Source: Actinoallomurus liliacearum (lineage in GTDB: Bacteria > Actinomycetota > Actinomycetes > Streptosporangiales > Streptosporangiaceae). From it: a DNA stretch of 64,000 nt. Of the stretch, positions 44,548 to 53,569 are shown one piece after another; the stretch's first letter is position 1; each line of letters begins with the position of its first letter. The notes under the pieces are model-generated. The model did no database searches, had not been told where the DNA came from, and worked only from the letters and a program-made list of their open reading frames with translations. Where the stretch lies: contig NZ_BAABHJ010000001.1 in the NCBI RefSeq assembly GCF_039542035.1, forward strand, positions 248,001-312,000, written 5' to 3'. The position numbers and the translations under genes were made by a program.

Positions 44548-45366
44548 TCAGGTCGCGGTGATCGCTCCGGCGGCCAGCAGGCCGATCAGGACGCCGCCGA
44601 GCGCCACGCGATAGTAGGTGAACAGCAGCGTCGAGTGCCGGACGAGGAACTTCAGCAGCCACGCGATCGAGGCGTACCCGACGACGAAGGACACCACGGT
44701 CGCGACCGCGGTCCCGGCGATCGGCAGCCCGCCCTCGCTCACCTTGCGCAGCTCGAACAGGCCGGACAGGACCACCGCCGGGATGGACAGCAGGAAGGAG
44801 TAGCGCGCCGCCGCCTCCCGCGTGTACCCGAGGAAGAGACCACCGGTGATCGTGGAGCCGGACCGCGAGGAGCCGGGGATCAGCGCCAGGCACTGGAAGC
44901 CGCCGATGATGAGGCCGTCCCGCATGTTGAGATCGCCGACCTCGAGCTTCTGCCGGCCCGCCCATTCGGCGACCATCAGGACCAGGCCCATGACGATGAG
45001 CGAGGCCGCGTTGATCCAGAGGTTCCGCGCGGGTCCCTCGATCAGGTGGTTGAACGCCAGCCCGATGACCGAGACCGGGATCGTGCCGAGCCCGACGTAC
45101 CATCCCATCCGCGCGTCGAGGTGACCGCGCAGTTCCTTGTTCGTGAGGCTGCGGAACCACGTGCCGATGATGCGGACGATGTCCCGCCAGAAGTACAGCA
45201 GGACCGCGAGCATCGTGCCGAGCTGGATGACCGCCGTGAACGCCGCGCCCGGGTCCTTCCAGCCGAGCAGCCGCGGCACGATCAGAAGGTGTGCGGAGCT
45301 GGAGATCGGCAGGAACTCGGTGAGGCCCTGCACGATGCCCAGCACGGTCGCTTGCACGAAGTTCAC
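44548..45366 (-). CDS. uppP: Undecaprenyl-diphosphatase UppP (BacA)
   Basis: 272 residues from the GTG at 45366, with AAGGAG about 11 bases upstream; the longer frame to 45642 has no support. UppP dephosphorylates undecaprenyl diphosphate, recycling the lipid carrier for peptidoglycan, and confers bacitracin tolerance. The two active-site motifs are EFLPISSSAHL (about 17-27) and the PGSSRSGST motif, and about eight membrane segments are visible. Same neighbourhood as Rv2136c in M. tuberculosis. Confidence 0.96.
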   Translation of the reverse strand: MNFVQATVLGIVQGLTEFLPISSSAHLLIVPRLLGWKDPGAAFTAVIQLGTMLAVLLYFWRDIVRIIGTWFRSLTNKELRGHLDARMGWYVGLGTIPVSVIGLAFNHLIEGPARNLWINAASLIVMGLVLMVAEWAGRQKLEVGDLNMRDGLIIGGFQCLALIPGSSRSGSTITGGLFLGYTREAAARYSFLLSIPAVVLSGLFELRKVSEGGLPIAGTAVATVVSFVVGYASIAWLLKFLVRHSTLLFTYYRVALGGVLIGLLAAGAITAT

Positions 45367-45640
45367 GGGTCCGGAGTCTCCTTGTTCACCCGCCGCCGCG
45401 CGGGGAGTCGCTGATGACGATGGCAGCCTAGTGCCGTCGGACCCCGGCCCGACCCACGGGCCGGGCGTGTCCCGACCGGCGGTCGGCGGGCGTCCCGGTC
45501 GCGGTCCGCCCAGCCCACCGGCCCGCCGTCGTCGAGGTCCGGCCGGCGGTCGACGCGCCTCCGGCCCACGGCCGGCGTGTGTTCCGGGCCACTGGGCGGG
45601 CGTATGCCGGGTCCGCTGACTGCCGATACGCTCCGCAGGC
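45367..45640. other. GC-rich intergenic region between uppP and the aldo-keto reductase
   Basis: It contains the uppP leader and, at 45627-45632, TACGCT 8 bases before the reductase ATG as a candidate -10. The rest is low-complexity CGG/GGC-rich sequence without a supportable gene. Confidence 0.4.
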
Positions 45641-46579
45641 ATGGAACAGCGTCACCTGGGCCGGAGCGGCCTGGCCGTTTCCCGCCTCGGTCTCGGCACG
45701 ATGACGTGGGGCGGGGACACCGAGGTCGAGGACGCCGCCGCCCAGCTCACCGCCTTCGTCGAGGCGGGCGGCACCCTGGTCGACACCGCGGACGTCTACT
45801 GCGGCGGGGAGAGCGAGCGGGTTCTGGGCGCCCTCGTCGGCCGGGTCGTCGCGCGTGACGATCTGGTCATCGCCACGAAGGCCGTGCTGACCGCCGACGG
45901 TACCCGCGACGCCTCCCGGCGGCACCTGCTGCGCGCCCTCGACGCGTCGCTCGAGCGGCTGGGCACGGACCACGTGGACCTCTGGCAGCTGCACGCCTAC
46001 GACGCCCAGACGCCTCTGGAGGAGACGCTGTCCGCCCTCGACGACGCCGTCGCCTCCGGCCGGGCGCGCTACACCGGCGTGTCGCACTTCGCCGCGTGGG
46101 AGCTCGCCCGCGCCGCGACGTGGCAGAAGGCGTGGCCGGGACGTACCCCGATCGTCTCCACGCAGGTGGAGTACTCCCTGCTGCGCCGGGACATCGAGGA
46201 CGACGTGCTGCCGGCGTCCGCGGAACTCGGCGTCGGCGTGCTCCCGTGCTCCCCGCTCGGCCGCGGGGTGCTGACCGGCAAGTACCGCACCGGCATCCCC
46301 GCCGACTCCCGCGCGGCGACGCCGCACTACGCGGAGTTCGTGCAGCCCTACCTGAGCGAGCGCGGCGCCCAGATCGTCGAGTCGGTGTCGACCGCGGCCG
46401 AAGGGCTCGGCGTCTCGCCGCTGGCCGTCGCGCTCAGCTGGGTGCGCGACCGGCCCGGCATCACGGCTCCCGTCGTCGGGGCGCGTACGGCGGGCCAGCT
46501 CACCGCGATCCTCAAGGCGGAGGAGGTGACACTGCCCGCCGAGATCCGCGACGCGCTCGACGACGTCTCATCCGATTGA
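45641..46579 (+). CDS. Aldo/keto reductase
   Basis: 312 residues. A TIM-barrel NADPH-dependent oxidoreductase: GLGTMTWGG at the N-terminus, catalytic Asp48-Tyr53 in DTADVYCGGESE, Lys in IATKAV, and His in LWQLHAYD. The C-terminal cofactor region is SPLAVALSWVRDRPGITAPVVGARTAGQL (split). It resembles the YajO/Tas-like general stress AKRs; substrate unknown. No clear operon partner; the next gene starts 124 bases on. Confidence 0.93.
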   Translation: MEQRHLGRSGLAVSRLGLGTMTWGGDTEVEDAAAQLTAFVEAGGTLVDTADVYCGGESERVLGALVGRVVARDDLVIATKAVLTADGTRDASRRHLLRALDASLERLGTDHVDLWQLHAYDAQTPLEETLSALDDAVASGRARYTGVSHFAAWELARAATWQKAWPGRTPIVSTQVEYSLLRRDIEDDVLPASAELGVGVLPCSPLGRGVLTGKYRTGIPADSRAATPHYAEFVQPYLSERGAQIVESVSTAAEGLGVSPLAVALSWVRDRPGITAPVVGARTAGQLTAILKAEEVTLPAEIRDALDDVSSD

Positions 46580-46703
46580 CGCGCTCCCCGGCCCAGGCCG
46601 GAGCCCGCGCGGCGCATGGGACACTCCTGCGTCCCTTCTCACGTGTATCGCGACGCCGTCTCCGCCGACGCGGCGAACGCCACGGCACTAGAGTGAGCTG
46701 GCG

Positions 46704-48308
46704 ATGACTGAGACCTTCTCCGGCCCGCTCTCCGATGTGACCGAGCTGTTCGCGGCCAGCGACGTACCGGCCCGGCTGGCGCCCGAGGCGCTGACCCGCC
46801 TCGGCGAGTCCGCCGCCAAGATCCTGCGCGACGACCCGTGGCGCCTGCTGGAGATTCCCGGCGTACGGCCCGAGCAGGCCGACTTCTTCGCCCGCAGACT
46901 GCTCGGCGCGGAGGCCGGGCCGCACGATCCGCGGCGCGCGGCGGCGCTGGCCGCGCACCTGCTGCTGCGGGCGGCGGGCGACGGCCACACCGTGACGTCC
47001 GCCAAGGCGATCCTGTCCGCGCTCGAGGCCCTGGATCCGGGTGACGCGGTCGAGGTGCTGCGCGCCTCCATCGCCGCCGGGGAGATCGCCGCGGTGATGG
47101 ACGAGGAGTCCGAGACCGAACTGCTCGGCCTCGCCCGGCTCACCGTCGCCGAGGAGACCGTCGCCGAGGGCCTCGCCCGGCTCACCGCCACCGCCGACCC
47201 GCTGCCCGCCGTCGAGGGCGTCCCGGAAGCGGTGTGCGAGAGCGGCGTCAGCGTGCTCGCGGGCGCGCCGGAGGCCGTCGAGGAGGTTCTTGGGCGGCTG
47301 CGGGACGCCCCCGGCGTGATCGTCACCGCGCCGACCGACCGGGCCGCGCGGGCACTGGGCGGCGCCCGCTCCCTGCACCTGCTGCTCGAGCCGGGACCCG
47401 GTGGTTACTCCCGCGGTGAGGACCGCCCTCTCGAGGCCGACCTGGTGGTGGTGGCCGAGGCGGAGACCCTCGACGTCGAGCGGGCGGCCGCGCTCGTCGA
47501 GGCGTGCATGGACGGGACGCACCTGGTGCTGGCCGGCGACCCGGCGGCGCCGTCCCCGTCCGGCGCGGGCCGCGTCCTCGCCGACGTCATCGCGTCCGGG
47601 ACGGTCCCGGTGGCCGAGCTGCCCGCGACGCCTCGTGACGTCATCGGCCGGCTGACCGCGGCGGCACGAGAGGGCACGCTCGCCCCGGTGGAGTCGCCCG
47701 ACCGTGAGGTCGTCATCGTCCCGGCCGCGGAGGCCCGTGAGGCGGCCCATCGCACCGTGCAGCTCGTCACGGACTCGATCCCGCGCGCTCTCGGCATCTC
47801 CGCCGAGGAGATCCTCGTCGTGACGCCCGTACGGCGCGGGGAGGCCGGCGCGATCGCGCTCAACCGCGCGCTGAAGGACCGCCTCAACCCGGGCGCGGGT
47901 CCGTACGACGCCGGGGACCGGGTCGTCGCCGTCGCCGACCTGCCGGCGGCCGCCGCCGGCGAGTTCGGCACGGTCACCGCCGCCCATCCGGACCAGGGCA
48001 CCCTGGTCGTCGCGTTCCCGGCCGGTGAGACGACGGTGCCGGACTCCGCGGTGCGGCACGGCTGGGCGGTGACCGTCCGCCGGGCCCAGGGCACACGCTG
48101 GCCCGCCGTCGTCGCCGTCCTGCCCGGGGAGGCGGGCGGGGCGCTGTCCCGGCCGCTCACGGTGGGCGCCTTCAGCCGGGCACGGCGGCACCTGTCGGTC
48201 GTGCACGCCGCCGGCGCGGAGCTGGCCCGCGCGGTCCGCGACCGCGCCGAACCGCCCCGCCGGACCCGCCTCGCCGCGCTGCTGCGCGAGAACCTGGCGG
48301 ATCTGTAA
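46704..48308 (+). CDS. RecD2-like helicase paralogue with degenerate ATPase motifs
   Basis: 534 residues. The N-terminal half has the helix-hairpin-helix region of RecD2 (LRDDPWRLLEIPGVRPEQADFFARRLL-type block, about 42-68). The helicase core is recognisable by order but lacks key residues. The Walker A position reads VLAGAPEAVEEV (about 183-194) with no GKT/S. Walker B reads DLVVVAEAETLDV in place of a DE box. Motif III reads LAGDPAAPSPSGAGRVL, lacking the Gln-Leu. The C-terminal UvrD-like motif reads VRRAQGTRWPAVVAVL. The frame is intact and full length, so it is probably a non-catalytic DNA-binding or partner protein rather than decay. TAGAGT lies 9 bases before the ATG. Confidence 0.75.
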   Translation: MTETFSGPLSDVTELFAASDVPARLAPEALTRLGESAAKILRDDPWRLLEIPGVRPEQADFFARRLLGAEAGPHDPRRAAALAAHLLLRAAGDGHTVTSAKAILSALEALDPGDAVEVLRASIAAGEIAAVMDEESETELLGLARLTVAEETVAEGLARLTATADPLPAVEGVPEAVCESGVSVLAGAPEAVEEVLGRLRDAPGVIVTAPTDRAARALGGARSLHLLLEPGPGGYSRGEDRPLEADLVVVAEAETLDVERAAALVEACMDGTHLVLAGDPAAPSPSGAGRVLADVIASGTVPVAELPATPRDVIGRLTAAAREGTLAPVESPDREVVIVPAAEAREAAHRTVQLVTDSIPRALGISAEEILVVTPVRRGEAGAIALNRALKDRLNPGAGPYDAGDRVVAVADLPAAAAGEFGTVTAAHPDQGTLVVAFPAGETTVPDSAVRHGWAVTVRRAQGTRWPAVVAVLPGEAGGALSRPLTVGAFSRARRHLSVVHAAGAELARAVRDRAEPPRRTRLAALLRENLADL

Positions 48309-48391
48309 GTCTGTCGTTTCCGGCGTTTCCGTGTAACGCTCGTCTCGTTGGACCAGTTGTCAGTAACAACGGGAGCGACGCAGGGAGTGAC

Positions 48392-49024
48392 ATGGGTCCA
48401 AGGCGAGACTGGCGGCGCGTCGGTGCGGTGTCGGCGACGATGTCCGCCGGCGCGGTGGTGTTCTTCGCGATCGGCACCGGTCCGGCGTCGGCGGAGACGA
48501 GCACCATGGTCCGTACGGCGGGCGAGTGCAAGCTCGGGCCCCTGCTGTGCAGCATCCTGAACGGCGGGAAGGGCAGCGCCTCGGCTCCGCCGAAGTCGAG
48601 CGGCAGCGGATCGTCCAAGCCGACGACGAAGCCGACCAAGCCCAAGCCACAGCCCAAGCCCAAGCCGAAGCCCGCCTCCGGCCGCGCCACGCACTCCGGC
48701 TCGGGGGGTTCGGGGGGTTCGGGTTCGGTGAACGCGCCGATCGCCCCGCCGGCTGCCGGTGCGGGCGGCAGCGCCCCCGAGGTCGCCGCGCCGCAGCAGC
48801 AGGGCCCCGCCCTGCCCGACATCGTGTCGCGGGATCCGGTCGTGTCCCCGCAGGACTCGCCGGTCGGGCAGGACCAGGCCACCCCGGCCCGCCTCGTGGC
48901 CGCCAGCGCTCCTGAGAGCGACCCGGTCCCGCCGCTCCTGGTGGCGACCGCCTCGGGTCTGATCGGCGCCGTTACGGCGCTCAATCTGAGCGTGCTCGGC
49001 CGCCGCCTGCGCCGGCCGCGCTGA
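48392..49024 (+). CDS. Surface-anchored Pro/Lys-rich protein of unknown function
   Basis: 210 residues, with GGGAG 4 bases before the ATG. A signal peptide (about 1-34, ending ASA) is followed by a short region with two cysteines (ECKLGPLLCSIL), a Lys-Pro repeat (KPTTKPTKPKPQPKPKPKP), Gly/Ser linkers, and a C-terminal membrane segment with a basic tail (LLVATASGLIGAVTALNLS, GRRLRRPR). The layout suggests a short extracellular head on a wall-spanning stalk. No family recognised. It stands alone between the RecD2-like gene and an MFS gene. Confidence 0.78.
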   Translation: MGPRRDWRRVGAVSATMSAGAVVFFAIGTGPASAETSTMVRTAGECKLGPLLCSILNGGKGSASAPPKSSGSGSSKPTTKPTKPKPQPKPKPKPASGRATHSGSGGSGGSGSVNAPIAPPAAGAGGSAPEVAAPQQQGPALPDIVSRDPVVSPQDSPVGQDQATPARLVAASAPESDPVPPLLVATASGLIGAVTALNLSVLGRRLRRPR

Positions 49025-49246
49025 CGGCCGGGTGCGTCCGCAATTTCCGGACCGGCGCGGACCGTCGACCGGTTGGAGCCTAGCCGTCCTCGGCACGATC
49101 GACCGCCTCACCATCGTCGCCTGCCGGAGTCGAGCCTGACCGACCGCGGCGCGACGTACCGTTACCGGAATCGACCGGATCCCTGAGAACCCTCCGGCGG
49201 TGAGCTGAGCGGCCGGCCCGGTGACGCCGTCCGCCGTGGAGGGGAA

Positions 49247-49279
49247 GGCCCCGCCCGGCCGTGTCGGACGAGCGGGGCC
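49247..49279 (-). terminator. Hairpin after the DHA2-type MFS gene
   Basis: An 8-bp stem (49247-49254 with 49272-49279) with a long loop, 5 bases past the MFS stop. The rest of 49025-49246 holds nothing recognisable. Confidence 0.5.
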
Positions 49280-49283
49280 GTTG

Positions 49284-50759
49284 TCACACCGCTTGGGGCT
49301 CGGAGGGCTTGAGCGTCTCGTCCACCGTCTCCTTGGCGGAGGCGGATCCACGCGGTGAGAGCACCGCGACGAGGAGTCCGAAGAGCATGCCGCCGGCGGC
49401 GATGAAGACGGCGGTGCGGCTGCCGTCGGCGATCGAGGAACGCAGCACCGGCCCTGACGACCCCCCGGCGCGGGAGTTGGCGATCGCCACGAGCACGGCG
49501 AGGCCGATGGCGTTGCCCAGATTCAGCGTCGTTGAGGCCATGCCGGACGCGACGCCCTGTTCGCGGGGGGCGACTCCGGCGGCCGCGGCGATCCACATGG
49601 CGGTCCAGGTGATGCCCTGGCCCACGCCCGAGACGATCAGCCCTGGGAGGATCGCGGCGTAACCGCTGCCGGCATGGAAGCCGAGCGCGAGGACGAGTGT
49701 GCCGACCGTGCCGATGCCGAAGCCGGTCAGGAGCGTGGTGCGGATCCCGAGGCGGGTCGCCAGGCGCTCGCCCAGTTGGGTGCCGGCCGCGATCGCGAGA
49801 GAGGGCACGAGGAAGGCGAGGCCGGTCTGCAGAGCGCTGAATCGGTGCACGGTCTGCAGCAGCACCGTCAGGAAGTACGGGAGAGTGCCGAACGTCGCCA
49901 TGTAGATGAACGTGACCGCGACCCCGACGACGAGGCTGCGATTACGGAACAGCCGGAGCGGCATCAGGGGATCGGCGCTCCGCAGTTCCACGATCGCGAA
50001 GGCGACCAGCAGCGTCAGCGCCAGAACCGCTGCGACGATGATCTCCGCGGACCACCAGCCGGCCACCGGCCCCTGGACCAGTGCGAAGACGAGCAGGGTG
50101 GCACCGCCGGTCACCGTCAGCGCGCCGGGCAGGTCGAATCTGCGATTCTCCTGGCGGCGGCCGTCACGCGGCATGACGGCCAGTGCGCCCAGGGCGACGA
50201 GGGCGGCCAAGGGCACGTTGACGAAGAAGACCGCGGGCCAGCCGAAGCTTTGGGTGAGGACTCCGCCGAGCAGCGCGCCGACGGTGAGCCCGCTGGCTCC
50301 GGCGCCGCCCCACACGGCGAGCGCGCGGTTCCGCCGGGGCCCTTCCTCGAAGAGCGTATTGATCAGTGACAGGGTGGAGGGCAGCAGGAGCGCCCCGCCG
50401 ATGCCCTGAACCGCCCGGGCCACGATGATGACGCCCGGGGCGCCCGCCAAACCGCCGGCCAGTGAGGACACGGCGTAGACGGTGAGGGCGAGGACGAAGA
50501 TCCTTCGACGGCCGAGCAGATCGGCCGCGCGTCCCCCCAGCAGCAGGAACCCTCCGGCGAACACCACATAGGCGCTGACGACCCACTGCTGGGTCTGATC
50601 CGAGAAGCCCAGGTCGGCGCCGATCTCCGGCAGCGCCACGAACACGATGTTGAGGTCGAGTGCGAAGATCAGCTGGGCCAGCGCGAGCAGGGCCAGGCTC
50701 CAGCCCAGTCGCGCCCGGCCCACCGGGCCCCGGCTCGACCCCACGGATGAATCGGTCAT
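49284..50759 (-). CDS. MFS transporter, DHA2-type (14-segment) drug exporter
   Basis: 491 residues from the ATG at 50759. About fourteen membrane segments; motif A is GGRAADLLGRRR after segment 2, LDLNIVFVALPEIGADLG in segment 1 is typical of DHA2 drug/proton antiporters, and the antiporter motif C lies near WGGAGASGLTVGALLGG. It is divergent from an ArsR-type regulator 95 bases away with palindromic sequence between them, so the regulator probably represses it. The substrate is likely a toxic compound; not predictable. Confidence 0.93.
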   Translation of the reverse strand: MTDSSVGSSRGPVGRARLGWSLALLALAQLIFALDLNIVFVALPEIGADLGFSDQTQQWVVSAYVVFAGGFLLLGGRAADLLGRRRIFVLALTVYAVSSLAGGLAGAPGVIIVARAVQGIGGALLLPSTLSLINTLFEEGPRRNRALAVWGGAGASGLTVGALLGGVLTQSFGWPAVFFVNVPLAALVALGALAVMPRDGRRQENRRFDLPGALTVTGGATLLVFALVQGPVAGWWSAEIIVAAVLALTLLVAFAIVELRSADPLMPLRLFRNRSLVVGVAVTFIYMATFGTLPYFLTVLLQTVHRFSALQTGLAFLVPSLAIAAGTQLGERLATRLGIRTTLLTGFGIGTVGTLVLALGFHAGSGYAAILPGLIVSGVGQGITWTAMWIAAAAGVAPREQGVASGMASTTLNLGNAIGLAVLVAIANSRAGGSSGPVLRSSIADGSRTAVFIAAGGMLFGLLVAVLSPRGSASAKETVDETLKPSEPQAV

Positions 50760-50778
50760 TCGCCCACCGTTCTCTAGG

Positions 50779-50833
50779 TTCGAATGTACGCATATTTGCG
50801 AACAGTACGTAGGTATGTCAACTGACGTATGAT
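50779..50833. promoter_or_regulatory. Divergent promoter/operator of the MFS exporter and ArsR-type regulator
   Basis: An imperfect 24-bp palindrome (50779-50802, TTCG...CGAA) overlaps a minus-strand TACATT -10 for the exporter. TATGAT at 50828-50833 is a good plus-strand -10 for the regulator. GTACG-containing repeats at about 50786, 50805 and 50867 may be further operator half-sites. Confidence 0.45.
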
Positions 50834-50854
50834 TGCGCAAGAGAGGAGGGTTGG

Positions 50855-51232
50855 ATGTTCGTCGGTACGCGTACATACACTCGGTACGTGATCCCTCAGC
50901 ACCCAGAACGCCACCAGATCCGGTTGGAGAACGTCCTCACGGCCTTGGGGAACCCGCGGCGACTGCAGATCGTCCGTACGCTCGCCGCCGGCGGGGAGCA
51001 CCCCTGCGGGACGATCCTCGACGGGGTGTCGAAGTCCACGTTGACGCGCCACTGGAAGGTCCTGCGAGACAGCGGGATCATTTGGCAGCGTCCCTACGGC
51101 CGCGAGAACCTGCTGTCCCTGCGCCGGGAGGATCTGGACGCGCGCTTCCCCGGCCTGCTCGGCGCCCTACTGACCGCGGCCGAGATCAACGCCGCCGACG
51201 CCGACGAAGAGACCTACGGCGGCCATCACTGA
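50855..51232 (+). CDS. ArsR/winged-helix transcriptional regulator
   Basis: 125 residues with GAGGAGGG 4 bases before the ATG; a GTG at 50888 is an alternative. The winged helix is LENVLTALGNPRRLQIVRTLA, then the recognition helix in SKSTLTRHWKVLRDSGIIWQR and the wing YGRENLLSLRREDL. It lacks the metal-binding cysteines of ArsR/SmtB sensors. It should regulate the divergent MFS exporter and itself. Confidence 0.9.
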   Translation: MFVGTRTYTRYVIPQHPERHQIRLENVLTALGNPRRLQIVRTLAAGGEHPCGTILDGVSKSTLTRHWKVLRDSGIIWQRPYGRENLLSLRREDLDARFPGLLGALLTAAEINAADADEETYGGHH

Positions 51233-51376
51233 CCACCCCCTGAGGGGTGTCATCATCCTGGCGGCGATGCGGTGGTCTCACCGAACTCGACCACCTGGGC
51301 GGCTCGGCACCCGCCCCTCGGCGCGGGTCGCCGGCGACCTGCCGTCGACCGCCGTCCGAGCCTGTGTTCGATTACA

Positions 51377-52651
51377 GTGACACCGGAGATGACCGATTCG
51401 ATCAAGGCCCGTGGTGGCGGCGTCCTGATCGGCGCCCTGGTCATCGACTCGGTCGGCAACGGGCTCTTTCTTCCGTTGTCCCTGGTCTTCTTCACCCGGT
51501 TCTCCCACATCCCGCTCGGCCTTCTCGGCGTACTGATCAGCGTCGCCAACGCCGTGACGCTCCCGATCCCCATCTGGGCCGGCTCCCTGGCCGACAGACT
51601 GGGCGCCCTGCCTCTGGTCGTCGCGGCCCAGGTCGTGCAGGCGCTCGGCTACCTCGCGTACATTCGGGTGCAGACGCCCGTCGGCGTCCTCCTCGCGGCG
51701 AGCCTGGTGGCCGTGGGCGTCCGGTTCTTCTGGTCCTGCGTCTTCACCGCGCTCGCCGACTACGCCGACGCGAGCGCCTCCGGCCGGAGCCCCGACTCAT
51801 GGTTCGCCTGGGCCAACATGGCCCGCACCGCGGGGCTGGGTGCGGGCGGCCTGGTCACGGGCGCCGTCATCGCCGACGGCCGTCCTGCTATCTATCGCGC
51901 GGTCGCCTACGGCGCGGCCGGCTGTTTCGCGGTGGCCGCCACCGCGATCGGCGTCTTCGTCCGCGCGCCACGGCGCCACGACGGCACCGGACGGGCCCGA
52001 TCCGGGTATGGAACGCTCTTCCGGGACCGCCCGTTCCTCGCCCTGACCGGGATCAACACCGCCCTGGCGATGACGAGCATGATGCTCGGCCTGGCCCTGC
52101 CCACCTTCGTGCTCACCGGCCTGCGAGGGCCGTCCTGGCTCGCGTCCGCGCTCTTCGTGGGCAACACCGTCCTGGTGTCGGTGCTGGCCGCACCCGTCAT
52201 CGAACGGCTCGCCGGGTACCGGCGCACCCGGGTGCTGATGGCCTCGACCGCCCTGTGGGCCACGTGGTGCTTCGTGTTGTCCGGTCTCGTCCCCGGTCGG
52301 CCGGCCGTGACGATCCCCGTGCTGGCCGGCGCGACGGTGCTGTTCACCCTGGCCGAGGTGATGCACGCACCGGTCTCGATGGCACTGGCGGCCGCGATCT
52401 CCCCCGTCGAGCTCAGGGGCCGCTACATGGCCGCCTTCCAGTACTCGTTCACCCTCGCCGGGATCATCGCGCCCGCGTTCTTCACCCGGCTGTTCAGTGT
52501 CCACCGCGCCCTGCCGTGGGTCGCCCTCGGCGCGATCGACTGCCTCGCCCTCGTCGCCGTACGCCTGCTGGAACCGAGCCTGACGACCGCGACGCGGCGT
52601 GCCGCCACCGACGCCGATCGGACCCGCGAAGAACCCCGCACGGTGAGCTGA
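51377..52651 (+). CDS. MFS transporter
   Basis: About 425 residues from the GTG at 51377; the ATG at 51389 is an alternative and no ribosome site is well placed for either. About twelve membrane segments. Motif A-like GSLADRLGALP lies after segment 2; FWSCVFTALADYAD and LRGRYMAAFQYSFTLAGIIAP are typical of MdtH/YceL-like MFS proteins. Substrate unknown. It is co-directional with the ArsR-type gene 144 bases upstream, so it may be under the same control. Confidence 0.88.
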   Translation: MTPEMTDSIKARGGGVLIGALVIDSVGNGLFLPLSLVFFTRFSHIPLGLLGVLISVANAVTLPIPIWAGSLADRLGALPLVVAAQVVQALGYLAYIRVQTPVGVLLAASLVAVGVRFFWSCVFTALADYADASASGRSPDSWFAWANMARTAGLGAGGLVTGAVIADGRPAIYRAVAYGAAGCFAVAATAIGVFVRAPRRHDGTGRARSGYGTLFRDRPFLALTGINTALAMTSMMLGLALPTFVLTGLRGPSWLASALFVGNTVLVSVLAAPVIERLAGYRRTRVLMASTALWATWCFVLSGLVPGRPAVTIPVLAGATVLFTLAEVMHAPVSMALAAAISPVELRGRYMAAFQYSFTLAGIIAPAFFTRLFSVHRALPWVALGAIDCLALVAVRLLEPSLTTATRRAATDADRTREEPRTVS

Positions 52652-52702
52652 GCAGAGGAGTCGGCGATGCGATACCGGCCACCGTCACCTACGCGGGGCG
52701 GA

Positions 52703-53557
52703 TCAGGCCCAGCTGACGCCGCTCGGCTTCTCGCCCACGCCGTTCACCTCTCGCCCTCTCAGTCGATGTTCAGCCCACTGTCGCGTGAGCGCCGCGCGCT
52801 CTGCGACCCATTCTGCTTGGTTGTGCTCACATCGCACGCGCCAGCACTGTGCGAGCGCCATGGAGAACGCATCGATCGCGGCTGAATCGGCCCGGTTCCA
52901 TGCCGGGAACCGTTCGGCCCATGCCGCCGCCCGGGAAGGGCTATGACCGGCCTTGATCAGCCACGGAATCATCAAGCCCAACTCGACCCAGGCCGCACCT
53001 CGTGCGACGAACGCCCAGTCCACGAGATAGACACGTTCGTCCGGGGTGATCAGCAGGTTGTCCGCGTTGATGTCAGTGTGCAGCAGCACATCACCGGCCG
53101 CACCGGACACGTCGACATCCGCCAAAGTCCAACGGCGTTCCACGCGACCCTTGACCGCTTCAGGAGTGACCGTCTCCTGAAGCGTACGAATCACCCGATC
53201 GAGTGCGGCCAGATCTGGAGAGCCGGGCGAGTAATCGGCATGTCGGCCGGCTACATGTTCGAATCCGAGGGCGAGCCACCCTCCGGCCTCCGCACGCCAC
53301 AGAAGCCGGGGGGCGAGCTCGGCCACGTACGGATTGATCGCCGCTTCCCAGCGCAGCGCCCGGACCTCGGGACCGTCGACGTCCGTCGACACCTTCCGCG
53401 CGGCCTTGACGAATACACGTCCGTCCGGGGTGTACAACGTGGACGCGAAGTCCGCGTGGTTTCCCCGTGTAGCCGGTTGGAGGGCGCGAATCCGACCGGC
53501 GCGGTCCTTTATCGCTGCCTGGAGTTGTCCAGGCAGCTCGGTCCAGGCGGTGCGCAT
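52703..53557 (-). CDS. Aminoglycoside phosphotransferase (APH)-family kinase-like protein
   Basis: 284 residues. Kinase features: VFVKAARKV with the ATP Lys, the catalytic loop LLHTDINADNLLI (H-x-D-x4-N) and YLVDWAFVARGAAWVELG (DFG-like Asp). Many such proteins phosphorylate small molecules other than aminoglycosides. It is the last of four tightly spaced minus-strand genes: its ATG is 12 bases after the Cys-tailed protein stop, with AGGAG 4 bases upstream. The partner genes suggest a role in that operon rather than drug resistance. Confidence 0.88.
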   Translation of the reverse strand: MRTAWTELPGQLQAAIKDRAGRIRALQPATRGNHADFASTLYTPDGRVFVKAARKVSTDVDGPEVRALRWEAAINPYVAELAPRLLWRAEAGGWLALGFEHVAGRHADYSPGSPDLAALDRVIRTLQETVTPEAVKGRVERRWTLADVDVSGAAGDVLLHTDINADNLLITPDERVYLVDWAFVARGAAWVELGLMIPWLIKAGHSPSRAAAWAERFPAWNRADSAAIDAFSMALAQCWRVRCEHNQAEWVAERAALTRQWAEHRLRGREVNGVGEKPSGVSWA

Positions 53558-53569
53558 GGGACTCCTAAT

